A DNA stretch of 64,000 nt from Nitrososphaerota archaeon. GTDB taxonomy: Archaea; Thermoproteota; Nitrososphaeria; Nitrososphaerales; Nitrosopumilaceae. Under the pieces are notes generated by a model. That model worked only from the letters and a program-made list of their open reading frames with translations. It did no database searches and was not told the DNA's origin. The stretch is from positions 62,001 through 126,000 of the forward strand of contig VHBH01000003.1 of the NCBI GenBank assembly GCA_016872055.1. The letters run 5' to 3'. A program made the translations under genes and the position numbers. This document shows, one piece after another, positions 23,982 through 33,451 of this stretch (within the stretch, counting starts at the first letter, position 1; the number at the start of each line of letters is the position of its first letter).

Positions 23982-24475
23982 TTTATCTCCAGTATAGATA
24001 ATGTGTTTGTCTGAAGATCAAAGACGCGGTTCAGATGGTTGTTCGTTTCTGTGATGTAGAGTTTTCCAACGTATAATTCCACATCACTAGGCTCGTACAG
24101 TCCCAAAATATTGCATGGTGGATTATCTGGAAGGCAGACGATGTCTTTTTGTGTCTTGCCAATAAGCGTGTAAACTTGACTTGTTTTCAGATCAATTACT
24201 AGAATTACGGAATTGTACGTGTCTGCAATAAATATTGCCTCAGATGTTGCGCACAGTCTCAGAGGATGCTGAAATAGCGCATAGTCAGCAGTACCATCTT
24301 CGTGGCCAAACTCGAATAATCCATAGCCAACCAAAGATTGCACGGCGTTTGTAGCAAGGTCGATTTTTCTTTATGCGGATGTTTCGCTGTCTGCAAAATT
24401 CAGTGCGTTTCCAGAAATGAACAGACCACTTGGTTGTGCCAGTTGCGCAATCTTTGCCGAGTTGTCTATGATGTT
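23978..24475 (-). pseudogene. Fragment of an NHL-repeat beta-propeller gene
   Basis: An open stretch from 24343 to 23978 encodes NHL-type repeats (FQHPLRLCATSEAIFIADTY, LYEPSDVELYVGKLYITETN). In the same frame upstream, past a TAA at 24371-24373, the reading continues with LAQPSGLFISGN and NFADSETSA before the TAA, again typical NHL. Upstream of 24475 more stops appear and no further repeat is legible. The N-terminal part of the propeller is gone. A shortened functional protein from Met 24343 cannot be excluded. Confidence 0.65.
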
Positions 24476-24548
24476 TTACTACCCTGTACCTTTGATACGG
24501 AAAAGCCAGACATTATTTGTAAAAATATAAATCAAAAATTAAAATCAT

Positions 24549-24815
24549 CTAGTGTCCGCCGCCACCGGTGCATTGTGGTGGTGGGTTCGGGCAGCCGCAG
24601 ATTTTGGAGTTGCCAAGCTTCCAGTTATTAAAAGACCAGTATTGTCCCGATTCGTGCTTTTTACTAAGTTCATCGCATGACATTTTTTCCACTATTTCGT
24701 GTTCTTCTATTTCCAGTGGTTTGATGACGATCTCTTTGTGAATTACGACATAGCCTCCAAAGGCTCCGCCTAGTACCAGAAATACTATAGCTACAATGAA
24801 GATTGGATCCATCAT
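24549..24815 (-). CDS. Membrane-anchored small protein with Cys/His C-terminus, 88 aa
   Basis: One N-terminal helix (PIFIVAIVFLVLGGAFGGYV) and an extracytoplasmic part ending in KICGCPNPPPQCTGGGGH. Four Cys in total and the terminal His suggest metal binding or disulfide formation. No family recognised. It lies between the decayed NHL gene and the glycosyltransferase gene. Confidence 0.65.
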   Translation of the reverse strand: MMDPIFIVAIVFLVLGGAFGGYVVIHKEIVIKPLEIEEHEIVEKMSCDELSKKHESGQYWSFNNWKLGNSKICGCPNPPPQCTGGGGH

Positions 24816-24857
24816 CGATTTGGCGTTAACTAGTATAGGTATTTTATCTTTCTGAAA

Positions 24858-26024
24858 TTAAGACCAGATTTTTTCTTTGAATGTCAGTTTTTTGTTCAAT
24901 ACAAAATTAGATAGTGCGCTTGTTGCAACCGCCAGAACAAGTGCTATTGGATAGTCCATTTTGTTGTGATCAACTAGCAAATACACGATTGCAAGCTGTG
25001 CTAGTGCACCAAGCGAGCTTAGGCCTATGAATTTAGCATATTGGATAGATGTCTGCCTTAGCTCGAAGTTGCTGTCCCCAAAGGTCCATATTTTGTTGAG
25101 AATAAAGTTACTAGACATTGACACTGCAATACCAATTATCGTTGCGTGCAAATACCACAGATCCGAAACCACGTCAGTAAAGAGCGACGAGACAACATAG
25201 TTTATGGCAAGGCCGATTGCGCCGATAGAGTAGAATCTACCTGCCTTTGAGAAAAACATGACAGAATTGCGTCTTTCTTCCTTGTTTGCCTCCTTGCCGT
25301 ATCGATATAGCTTCCAGACTGCCTTAAAATAATCAAATATTGTTTTAGAGTCAAGCTTGCTTTTTCCTAATTCCCGGTTTGTAAATGTGTAGGGGATTTC
25401 CAAGACGTTTGCGTTTTTTGCCTTTACTAGGATTTCAAGCAGCATCTTGTAGCCTATTGCGTCAAAGCTTAAGCCCTGAATCACTGGTTTTTTGAATGCG
25501 AAAAAGCCAGACATTGGATCTTTGGTGTTTACTCCAAGGCCGCGTTTTGCGATAAATGTCGCAAGTTTGGATAGTAATTTTCTTTTTCTGGTCCAACCGA
25601 CAATGGCGCCGCCATTTACGTAACGCGATGCGACGACAATATCATATTTTGGGTGTTTTAGTGCATCAATCATTTTTGGCAAGAGGTTTGCAGGGTGCGA
25701 CAAATCGCTGTCCATGACAACTATGGTATTACCAGTAGCAAGTTGCACGCCTTTGAGTATTGCAGATGCTAGTCCGTCCTTTGTCTTTCTATGTATTACC
25801 TCGATGGTGTTATTTGCAAACTTTTTGACGCTTTGCATGTATTCCTCGACCAGCTTACCTGTCCCATCCGGGGAATTGTCGTCAACTACTATTGTTTGTG
25901 TCCGAGTGTTCTTTGGCAAATTATCCTGAATTGATTTTAGAATTTTGAGAATGTTTTGTGATTCATTATATGTTGGGATGATAATAGATACCTGAGTACC
26001 ACTAGGGATCTCGTTGTATTTCAT
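24858..26024 (-). CDS. GT2 glycosyltransferase fused to a GtrA membrane domain
   Basis: 388 residues. Residues 1-245 are a GT-A-fold transferase of the dolichyl-phosphate mannose synthase type (VDDNSPDGTGK for nucleotide binding and VMDSDLSHP for the metal site). Residues 255-388 form four helices of the GtrA family. Such fusions make polyprenyl-phosphate-linked mannose or glucose and help flip it across the membrane for glycosylation of surface proteins. The sugar is inferred. Confidence 0.9.
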   Translation of the reverse strand: MKYNEIPSGTQVSIIIPTYNESQNILKILKSIQDNLPKNTRTQTIVVDDNSPDGTGKLVEEYMQSVKKFANNTIEVIHRKTKDGLASAILKGVQLATGNTIVVMDSDLSHPANLLPKMIDALKHPKYDIVVASRYVNGGAIVGWTRKRKLLSKLATFIAKRGLGVNTKDPMSGFFAFKKPVIQGLSFDAIGYKMLLEILVKAKNANVLEIPYTFTNRELGKSKLDSKTIFDYFKAVWKLYRYGKEANKEERRNSVMFFSKAGRFYSIGAIGLAINYVVSSLFTDVVSDLWYLHATIIGIAVSMSSNFILNKIWTFGDSNFELRQTSIQYAKFIGLSSLGALAQLAIVYLLVDHNKMDYPIALVLAVATSALSNFVLNKKLTFKEKIWS

Positions 26025-26094
26025 GATTGATTCTTGCCCAAGTTTTAGAGTATTAAATGATTATTAAAATCAGTTAACGGATGAGCTAAATTCT

Positions 26095-27288
26095 TTAAAA
26101 ACCAGCATCAAGTGGGCACTGCGGCTTGATTATTTCGCGCATTATCATTGTGGCAAACGATCCGCGCTGAAGTGTAAAGCTTACCGTATCAGACTTTATT
26201 GTAAATTCATCACATTGTATGGCGGCGCTTCTAAATCCGCCCTCGTTGGATGATTCCTGCATTTCCTTTAGATAGAAATCAGACGGCTTGACTTGTTCTT
26301 GCTCCAGTATTTTGGAAATGTGATAGTCGAATCTGGTCTTTTTGAAATAGGAAAAGCCAACCATCGGAATTGCTAGTTTTTGTGAGTCGTCCATTTGGTA
26401 TTTGCCAAGCTTGGCGTTTTTGTCAAAGCAGACATCACCTTGTTGCGGCACAAAGAGTTCCTCGCCATAATTGTACGCACTAGTTAGTGTGAGATTGAAC
26501 AGGTATGACTGGTAAGCCTCAACATACAGCCTACGAATCCCAATTGGTAATTCGTGGAGTGCCTTTTGAGGGTCGCCATGCTCTACCATTTGCAGTAGGA
26601 CAATTTTTTCCAAATCCATTTGTGGAGGAATTACATCCAGTACTTTGGAATAGTTATCCGGATCTGTCATTTCCTGCCGTAGCTCGGTATTTTCCTGCGA
26701 ATCATATTGTGAAGTAAAAGACAATAACAGGCTTACTGCATCTGAAAATCTTTTTTGGATTATTGCCTTGCCAATCAGGTGTGTTACTGGCCGCTTGGAG
26801 CCAAATCTTTGGTATCCGTAGAAATTCAGAATTTTGTTAGATTCTGCAAAACTAGATAGTAATTGGTCTGCACCATCTATACGTATGACAAAGTTATTCC
26901 CAGTCATGTCTTTTGCAGAGAGTGGTTTTTTTGCAAATCCAATTCTTTCCAGTATGATCTTGCCGTCGGAATAATTTGCAATCGCTTTTCCCATTGCCAT
27001 AGAGCATACATATTGCATAGTTACGGCATGAGCATCTTTGAGCCCCAGTGCCTTAAGCCTTGCACCGGTTTTTTTGAAAACCAGATCAAGTGCATGATTC
27101 GTGTCGATACCAGATTTTTTCAGTCGGTATACGGCATAACCTTCATCACAAAGTGATGCAAGAGTCTTTTTGCCTAGAACCTCCGATACTAAAAAATCTT
27201 CAAGCCGGGTGCGGATCTTTCCACCACAGCCTACAAATTTTGTGGTGTACAGTCCTATTCCAATATCAGAGTCTATTTTTGGAATCAC
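26095..27288 (-). CDS. truD: tRNA pseudouridine synthase TruD/Pus7
   Basis: 397 residues. The catalytic aspartate motif is GLKDAHAVTMQY (G-x-KD-x2-A-x-T-x-Q). FYGYQRFGSKRPVTHLIG is the second family signature. TruD modifies U13 in the tRNA D arm. Its ATG overlaps the stop of the upstream propeller gene (27285-27288, ATGA), so the two are translationally coupled. Confidence 0.93.
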   Translation of the reverse strand: MIPKIDSDIGIGLYTTKFVGCGGKIRTRLEDFLVSEVLGKKTLASLCDEGYAVYRLKKSGIDTNHALDLVFKKTGARLKALGLKDAHAVTMQYVCSMAMGKAIANYSDGKIILERIGFAKKPLSAKDMTGNNFVIRIDGADQLLSSFAESNKILNFYGYQRFGSKRPVTHLIGKAIIQKRFSDAVSLLLSFTSQYDSQENTELRQEMTDPDNYSKVLDVIPPQMDLEKIVLLQMVEHGDPQKALHELPIGIRRLYVEAYQSYLFNLTLTSAYNYGEELFVPQQGDVCFDKNAKLGKYQMDDSQKLAIPMVGFSYFKKTRFDYHISKILEQEQVKPSDFYLKEMQESSNEGGFRSAAIQCDEFTIKSDTVSFTLQRGSFATMIMREIIKPQCPLDAGF

Positions 27289-28841
27289 TGCGTTATTGTT
27301 ACTGTGATAAATTCAGACACGGTTACATCCGCAGTTCTTGCAGAGACTAGGACCTTGTAGGTGCCAGGAAGAGCAGACGGGCTAGTCACAATGGATACTG
27401 GGACTGACTGCGATTCAGAGATTGTTGAAATTGGGATTTTTACTCTAATGTCGGAGAACTCGGATGTTGCCTTTGATAGGATTTCCGTGTTTTGGTTTGT
27501 AGATATCATCACGTCAGCTAATGCAGTCTGTCCCCTTTGAATCGTTACTTGCTTGCTTGATGCAGAAACGGTTGCCGATAGTGGTTCTGCAAGGTCTACT
27601 TTGCCAATTTTGTTTTCAACCCACTGGGTAAACCAAATTTGGTCTCCAGCAACGTCAAATCCAAAGACCTGCGCAATTCCACAGTCAGATTTATCACCAC
27701 AGTCGGCCCAGTTCGGGTTTCTTGATGGGACGTGATATTCCACCAGATATTCTTGCTCAATGTCAAATACAGCCAGTGCGTTTGATGCCTGCTCATTAAA
27801 GTATAATTTGTCGCCTTCAATTTGCGCCCAATATGGTTGGCTGACAGGAGTCTTGATCACGCCTGTTGCATTGCCATATGTTGCAAGCGGTGCAATTGGA
27901 GTAGTGTATCTAGTATAGGATTCAGCCGATTCTGTAAACTTGTAAAAGTTGCTGCTGGCAGTATCTGCAAGCCAGACATTTCCGTGCTTGTCCACTGCAA
28001 GTCCGTTTGGAGCACCAATTGATTGAGGTAGGTTGAATGTCTCTGAAAAGTCCAGCACTGTTACATTTTTACCAGTGCCTGATGCGACATGGTCTGCAAA
28101 TGAGTTATAGTTGAATTTTATGAGTGCGCCGCCTTGTCTGAGCATCCAGTTTGTGTACCAGAGGTTTCCATCAGAATCCATATCGAATCCGCCAACAAAA
28201 GAGCCAGGAATCGGAGTTGGGATGTTTGTGTATTTTTTGTCTTTTGATGTTTGTGTGCTATCATAGAGGCTGATTTTACCTTCATAAAAGTCGTTTACAA
28301 TAACTTGGTTACCAAGTACCTTGAGGTGTTGCGGTAGCGAGTCTTCCTGTGTTGGAAAGCCCACACGAGCATATTTTTCTTCAGTTGTTGAAAATTTCCA
28401 GATAGAGTCAAACGAGTCATCAGTATACCAAACATCGCCAAACGAATAATCAATTCCCCACATCATAGAGCGCGCACCCTCTGGCCAGTCCGGGTTTGGA
28501 TACTCCACAAAGTATTCAGTGTTTGGATCAAATTTTGCTATTTTGCCGGTATTTGTTTGAGCAAAGTACACATTTCCAGAATCATCCGTTGTGATTGCTA
28601 GCGGTTGGGTGCAGTCAGTCGGAATTTTATATTCAGTCACATATTGATTTGACTTTGCATTACTGGTGCCACAAAACTTTGGTCTATCTAAATCCGGAAA
28701 GTTGTCTGCCGGCGTTCCTGTGATGGTGGTCTTTGTAAGTGGGTTTTGCTGGTTTGGGCTGGAATTTAGTGCAAGTGCAAGTGTTGATGTTAGTAGGATT
28801 ACTCCAAAGAATATTGCTACTGCTAATCCCTTTTTCTTCAC
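27285..28841 (-). CDS. Secreted virginiamycin B lyase-like beta-propeller protein
   Basis: 518 residues, GTG start. A signal peptide (AVAIFFGVILLTSTLALAL) is followed by repeated blades such as IPTDCTQPLAITTDDSGNVY and IGAPNGLAVDKHGNVWLADT, as in Vgb/NHL propellers. The last 100 residues look like an Ig-like beta-domain (TIQRGQTALADVMISTNQNT). Secreted proteins of this type are common in thaumarchaea; lyase activity is not implied. It is upstream of and coupled to truD. Confidence 0.85.
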   Translation of the reverse strand: MKKKGLAVAIFFGVILLTSTLALALNSSPNQQNPLTKTTITGTPADNFPDLDRPKFCGTSNAKSNQYVTEYKIPTDCTQPLAITTDDSGNVYFAQTNTGKIAKFDPNTEYFVEYPNPDWPEGARSMMWGIDYSFGDVWYTDDSFDSIWKFSTTEEKYARVGFPTQEDSLPQHLKVLGNQVIVNDFYEGKISLYDSTQTSKDKKYTNIPTPIPGSFVGGFDMDSDGNLWYTNWMLRQGGALIKFNYNSFADHVASGTGKNVTVLDFSETFNLPQSIGAPNGLAVDKHGNVWLADTASSNFYKFTESAESYTRYTTPIAPLATYGNATGVIKTPVSQPYWAQIEGDKLYFNEQASNALAVFDIEQEYLVEYHVPSRNPNWADCGDKSDCGIAQVFGFDVAGDQIWFTQWVENKIGKVDLAEPLSATVSASSKQVTIQRGQTALADVMISTNQNTEILSKATSEFSDIRVKIPISTISESQSVPVSIVTSPSALPGTYKVLVSARTADVTVSEFITVTITQ

Positions 28842-28882
28842 AAGTCACGTTTTTGTTTACCGCATTATATCTATTCTGGGCA

Positions 28883-29236
28883 TCAGAGTAACTTGAGCTC
28901 TTTTGTTATCTTGTCAATATGATCTTCTGGGGCAGGACCTATTGAAAGGCATGTAAATGTTCCAGGTGCGATTTGTGTGTGTCCAGCATCAGTGACTTCA
29001 GACCATGGAAGACCCATCTCTATTGCATCTCGTTTTATTGATTCAAGTTCGGACTCGGAATTTACCTTGAGTACTATTTTTGCCTGGCCTTGCCACCACT
29101 TGGAAAACCAATCAGGGTGAGACTTGCGAACATTTTCCGCTCCAAGTACACATGCATGTCCCACTTGAGCTGCAATCTTGCCTTTTCCCATTCCAAGGTC
29201 TGTCCGCACTATTATGACTTGTTTTAGACTCAACAA
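28883..29236 (-). CDS. pth2: Peptidyl-tRNA hydrolase, archaeal type
   Basis: 117 residues, the full Pth2 length. Family signatures are GMGKGKIAAQVGHACVLG near the N-terminus and TDAGHTQIAPGTFTCLSIGP near the C-terminus. It recycles peptidyl-tRNAs by cleaving the ester bond. The start is 9 nt from the divergent geranylgeranyl reductase start, so promoters must overlap the opposing coding regions. Confidence 0.95.
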   Translation of the reverse strand: MLSLKQVIIVRTDLGMGKGKIAAQVGHACVLGAENVRKSHPDWFSKWWQGQAKIVLKVNSESELESIKRDAIEMGLPWSEVTDAGHTQIAPGTFTCLSIGPAPEDHIDKITKELKLL

Positions 29237-29245
29237 CTACTTTTC

Positions 29246-30454
29246 ATGCATCACATTGAAAAACTTTGCAAATATTGCCGAAATGAATTAAAGGAAATCA
29301 TTCCAAAAGACAGCAAATTGTCATATGATGTTGTAATTGCAGGTGCAAGCGTTGCAGGGCTTTTTTGTGCACGAGAGATAGCAAAGGCAGGACATTCTGT
29401 ACTAGTACTAGAAGAAGACTTTGAGGTCGGCTCGCCTGAGCATTGCGGTGGACTGGTGTCGGCATCGGGTTTGCAGGATCTAGGAATAATACCGTCCACC
29501 AAAACTCTGGACTATCCAATTCAAAAGGCTCGACTGACATCTCCTGGAGGAAAAACGCTAGACATTGATGCGAAAAAGCAGAATGTCATTGTGATCAACA
29601 GACGTGAGCTTGACAAGCAGATTGCCCATCAAGCGCAAAAAAATGGAGCAGAGATCGAAGTAAAGACATCACTCAAGGAATTCAGGCAAGGCCAGGCAGT
29701 AACGAGTGCTGGAACATTTGATTGTAAAATTTTGGTGGATGCAAGAGGAATCACATCCATAATTCAGAGGGACCGAACAGGTACCCTGCAATCTGCGCAA
29801 TACGAAATATACGCAGATTGGATTCAAAAAGGCCTAGTCGAAGTGAATTTCGACTCGCTGAAATATCCCGGATTCTTTTCTTGGGTAATACCTGCAGCGG
29901 ACGGAATGGGAAAGGTTGGAGTCGCAGGAAAAGGCATCAATGCCATTTCTGCAATAGAAAAATTCCTAGAGCAAAAGGGAAAACATTCTACTATCCGAAA
30001 GGTCTTTGCGCCTATTTGGATTAACGGTCCACTTGGTGATTTTCTAGAGTCAAACAAAGTTATTGTCGGAGATGCTGCAGGTCAGGCAAAGCCGACTACT
30101 GCGGGTGGGATTTATTCTTGTGGAGTAGGCGGAATCTTGGCAGGTAGAGCAATCTCAAACTATTTGATATCGAATAACAAAGACGATCTCAAGTCATACC
30201 AAAAACTCTGGACTGAAAAATTCGGAAAGGAATTTGAAAAACAACTCTTTGCAAGAAAAATGCTAGAGCGACTGGACAATTCCACTATAGATAAGATATT
30301 TTCCACAATAACTCCAGAAATGATATCAGATATCTCAAGCAATGACGATTTTGATTTTCATACGTCGGCAATAATCAAAATGCTAGGACTTCGAGGATCG
30401 CTCAAAATTGCGCAGACTATTTTTGGCGGCGAAATACGCAAGCTGCTCAACTAG
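29246..30454 (+). CDS. Geranylgeranyl reductase family FAD-dependent enzyme
   Basis: 402 residues. The FAD-binding loop is VVIAGASVAGLFCAREIAKA near residues 30-50, and the second FAD signature is GDAAGQAKPTTAGGIYS near 275. The family saturates double bonds of isoprenoid chains, for example in archaeal lipids or quinones. About 28 residues precede the usual family start and include CKYC, so a later start is possible. The gene starts 9 nt from pth2 on the other strand. Confidence 0.88.
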   Translation: MHHIEKLCKYCRNELKEIIPKDSKLSYDVVIAGASVAGLFCAREIAKAGHSVLVLEEDFEVGSPEHCGGLVSASGLQDLGIIPSTKTLDYPIQKARLTSPGGKTLDIDAKKQNVIVINRRELDKQIAHQAQKNGAEIEVKTSLKEFRQGQAVTSAGTFDCKILVDARGITSIIQRDRTGTLQSAQYEIYADWIQKGLVEVNFDSLKYPGFFSWVIPAADGMGKVGVAGKGINAISAIEKFLEQKGKHSTIRKVFAPIWINGPLGDFLESNKVIVGDAAGQAKPTTAGGIYSCGVGGILAGRAISNYLISNNKDDLKSYQKLWTEKFGKEFEKQLFARKMLERLDNSTIDKIFSTITPEMISDISSNDDFDFHTSAIIKMLGLRGSLKIAQTIFGGEIRKLLN

Positions 30455-30504
30455 ACAAAAAAACACTTGGGAAGCTATAAATGGAATATTAAAAAAGACA
30501 GCAC

Positions 30505-30684
30505 ATGTCAACATCACTGACTCTTCCAGTCTGCAGCTGTTGCAACAAACACATCATGCCAAACGACAACTGTGTAAAATTTATGTGCCCAGAATGTGGC
30601 TCAGTCTTGGTATGGAGATGTCAGAGTTGCAGAGAGGCAGCAAGAACATACACATGCCCTACTTGTAAGTTTTCAGGACCATAA
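30505..30684 (+). CDS. Zinc-ribbon protein (predicted RNA-binding), 59 aa
   Basis: Cys pairs CSCC, CPEC, CQSC and CPTC give two zinc ribbons, as in the small archaeal Zn-ribbon RNA-binding proteins (COG2888-like). The ATG lies 50 nt after the reductase gene. The stop is 3 nt before EF-1beta, so it begins an informational operon with EF-1beta, Cdc48 and a winged-helix protein. Confidence 0.85.
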   Translation: MSTSLTLPVCSCCNKHIMPNDNCVKFMCPECGSVLVWRCQSCREAARTYTCPTCKFSGP

Positions 30685-30687
30685 GAA

Positions 30688-30969
30688 ATGGCACGAATAC
30701 TTTTGATAACCAAGATCCTCCCAGAAGGCACTGAAGTCAATCTGGACGATCTGGCAAGAAATATCTCGGCAAAACTCGAGGGTGGTATCACTATGGGAAA
30801 ATACACTAAAGAGCCTCTTGCTTTTGGCCTATTCTTTCTAAAGGCAGAGTTTGATTTAGATGATAAGGAAGGACAGATGGACATGTTAGAGAACACCATC
30901 AGATCGGTCGCAGGAGTAAGCGAATTTGAGGTACTCAACATGAGTCGTAAATCAGTAGATGTGAAGTGA
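30688..30969 (+). CDS. ef1b: Elongation factor 1-beta
   Basis: 93 residues. It matches the archaeal single-domain guanine exchange factor for EF-1alpha ([20 protein letters not shown] at the start, [15 protein letters not shown] in the core). It recharges EF-1alpha with GTP in translation. Spacing is 3 nt upstream and 4 nt downstream to cdc48. Confidence 0.93.
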   Translation: MARILLITKILPEGTEVNLDDLARNISAKLEGGITMGKYTKEPLAFGLFFLKAEFDLDDKEGQMDMLENTIRSVAGVSEFEVLNMSRKSVDVK

Positions 30970-30973
30970 TCCA

Positions 30974-33145
30974 GTGGCCAAAAAAGATGAACCTCTGCAA
31001 ATGCGAGTAGGTGAGGCAAAGCAGAGAGATGTTGGGAAGAAAAGAGCTCGAATTGGTCCAGATGCGTTTGACTTTCTTAAAGTAAATCCAGGAGATATCA
31101 TAGAGATTACCGGTAAAAAGGCAAGCTGTGCAGTTGCATGGCCAACGGATGAAGACGACAAGTTCCCAGATGTTGTTCGCGTCGACGGTCAGACAAGAAA
31201 GAACATTAGCAGTGCACTAAACGATATAGTAAAAATCAAAAAGGCATCAGCAAAAATAGCAAAGTCAATTGTACTAACACCTGTATCAGACGTTGTAACA
31301 GTGGATAAGGAGTTTACCGACTTTGTAAAGAACAGGCTCAAGGGACTACCGTTCTGTCAAGGGGACGAAATCTCTGTCATGATTTTGGGCAACCCGATGG
31401 ATTTCAAGATAAGCAAGATTTCCCCAAGGGGAATTGTAACAATAGACAAGAGTACCGACTTTGTAATATCTGCAGACAAGGCAATCGACAAAAAAGTCCG
31501 AGTCACATACGACGAAGTAGGCGGACTAAAAAATGAAATCAAAATAATGCGAGAGATTGCAGAGCTGCCTCTACGACATCCTGAAATCTTTGACAGACTA
31601 GGAATAGAGCCGCACAGTGGCATACTCTTGTACGGTCCACCCGGATGTGGTAAGACACTCATTGCCAAAGTTTTGGCATCAGAGTCAGAGGCAAACATGT
31701 TTTCAATTAATGGGCCAGAAATAATGAACAAGTATTATGGTGAAACGGAAGCAAAGCTTCGTGACATTTTCAAGGAAGCAAAGGACAACTCTCCAAGCAT
31801 AATATTCATTGATGAAATCGACGCCATTGCCCCAAAAAGAGAAGAGGCATACGGAGACGTCGAAAAAAGAGTAGTGGCACAACTTCTTGCACTAATGGAC
31901 GGCCTCACAGATAGGGGAAACGTCATTGTTCTTGGCGCAACAAACAGACCAGACAGTGTGGATCCGGCACTGCGAAGGCCTGGAAGATTTGACAGGGAAA
32001 TAGAGGTCTCGGTTCCAAACGTGGATGGAAGACTAGAGATTTTGCAAATCCACACACGAGGAATGCCGATTGCCGAAGACGTTGAGTTAAGAAGACTAGC
32101 AGCTGAATTGCACGGCTACACCGGAGCAGACATCAAGTCGTTGTGTAGAGAGGCGGCGCTCAAGGCAATTAGGAGATTTTTACCAGAAATCGATCTAGAG
32201 ACGGAAAAAGTATCTGCGGAGATATTGCAATCAATGGAAATAACACTAGCTGACTTTTACGACGCAATACATGAAGTTGTTCCCACCGCGATGAGAGAAT
32301 TCTATGTAGAGCGACCAAAGGTATTTTGGAAAAACGTCGGAGGCCTAGACGAAGTCAAAAAGTCGCTCCAGGAAAACATCATAGTTGCACTAAAAGAGCC
32401 GCAAAAATTCTACAGCATGGGAATCAAGCCTCCACGAGGAATTTTACTGTACGGTCCACCCGGATGTGGTAAGACACTTCTTGCGCGCGCAGTTGCAACA
32501 GAGAGTGGAAGCAACATGATCCTAGTCAGGGGGCCAGAAATTCTATCAAAGTGGATTGGTGAATCGGAAAAAGCAATAAGAGAGATTTTCAGAAAGGCAA
32601 AGACATCCGCGCCATGCACTATAATATTTGATGAAATGGACTCGCTTGCAAGAATAAAGTCAGGCGAAGAGGCAGGAATAGGCCAAACAATACTGAGTCA
32701 GCTCCTCACAGAAATGGAGGAAAGTGGGCCATCGCGCGTAATAGTGATTGGAATTACCAATCGACCTGATTTACTAGACAGTTCACTGCTCAGACCGGGA
32801 AGATTAGAGCCAGTACTATATGTCCAGCAGTCAGACGAAAAGGGAAGGCTTGAGATAATCAAAATTCTAACAGAAAAGATGCCACTGTCTGAGAACGTAA
32901 ACCTAGAAGAGATCTCAGTTTCTACCCAAAATTATACTGGTGCTGATTTGTCGGCTTTGTGCAGAGAGGCCGGGGTTCACGCAATGCAGAACAATTCCGC
33001 CAAAATAGACAGTACAGACTTTGCTGCCGCCCTCAAGAAGATTCGACCATCAATCACAAAGGAAGTCGACCAGTGGTATTTAGCAATAAGGGAAACTATT
33101 TCTAATGTCGTACCAAAGTCAAGAGATAGAGCATTTTACGGATAA
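30974..33145 (+). CDS. cdc48: Cdc48/p97-type AAA ATPase
   Basis: 723 residues, GTG start. An N domain (about 1-170) precedes two AAA modules. D1 has GPPGCGKTLIAK and IIFIDEIDAI; D2 has GPPGCGKTLLAR and TIIFDEMDSL. The protein ends in AFYG, a hydrophobic-Tyr-X tail like that used by ATPases docking on the 20S proteasome. It likely unfolds proteins for the proteasome or remodels complexes. It lies in an operon behind EF-1beta. Confidence 0.95.
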   Translation: MAKKDEPLQMRVGEAKQRDVGKKRARIGPDAFDFLKVNPGDIIEITGKKASCAVAWPTDEDDKFPDVVRVDGQTRKNISSALNDIVKIKKASAKIAKSIVLTPVSDVVTVDKEFTDFVKNRLKGLPFCQGDEISVMILGNPMDFKISKISPRGIVTIDKSTDFVISADKAIDKKVRVTYDEVGGLKNEIKIMREIAELPLRHPEIFDRLGIEPHSGILLYGPPGCGKTLIAKVLASESEANMFSINGPEIMNKYYGETEAKLRDIFKEAKDNSPSIIFIDEIDAIAPKREEAYGDVEKRVVAQLLALMDGLTDRGNVIVLGATNRPDSVDPALRRPGRFDREIEVSVPNVDGRLEILQIHTRGMPIAEDVELRRLAAELHGYTGADIKSLCREAALKAIRRFLPEIDLETEKVSAEILQSMEITLADFYDAIHEVVPTAMREFYVERPKVFWKNVGGLDEVKKSLQENIIVALKEPQKFYSMGIKPPRGILLYGPPGCGKTLLARAVATESGSNMILVRGPEILSKWIGESEKAIREIFRKAKTSAPCTIIFDEMDSLARIKSGEEAGIGQTILSQLLTEMEESGPSRVIVIGITNRPDLLDSSLLRPGRLEPVLYVQQSDEKGRLEIIKILTEKMPLSENVNLEEISVSTQNYTGADLSALCREAGVHAMQNNSAKIDSTDFAAALKKIRPSITKEVDQWYLAIRETISNVVPKSRDRAFYG

Positions 33146-33148
33146 ACC

Positions 33149-33451
33149 ATGGCAGATTTTCCAATAAAAAATATCGTGTTTGAAAAGATCAAGGATGTCA
33201 CGTCAATAACAGATACAGATTTGGTAAAAACACTGACTAAGGCAGGCCACACACTGGCAGAAGACAAGTTAAACAAAATTTTGTTAGACTTGGAGATAAT
33301 GGGCCTAATCCGTGTGTCATGGCTCACAAAGGACACACGACGAGTTGAGGTCGTAGTACAAGAAGTCGAAGAAGATGAATACGAAGAGCAAAACAAGGAA
33401 ATGATGGAAAAAGACTATGAAGCATCTTTTCCCGGTGTTGAGGATTCCTAG
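33149..33451 (+). CDS. Small winged-helix-like protein with acidic tail, 100 aa
   Basis: The first 70 residues look like a winged helix (TDLVKTLTKAGHTLAEDKLN as recognition region, then IMGLIRVSWLTKDTRRVEVV as wing). The tail is strongly acidic (EEDEYEEQNKEMME). It is 3 nt after cdc48, so it may regulate or partner with it. No named family. It shares a CTAG stop with the convergent ctaB gene. Confidence 0.65.
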   Translation: MADFPIKNIVFEKIKDVTSITDTDLVKTLTKAGHTLAEDKLNKILLDLEIMGLIRVSWLTKDTRRVEVVVQEVEEDEYEEQNKEMMEKDYEASFPGVEDS

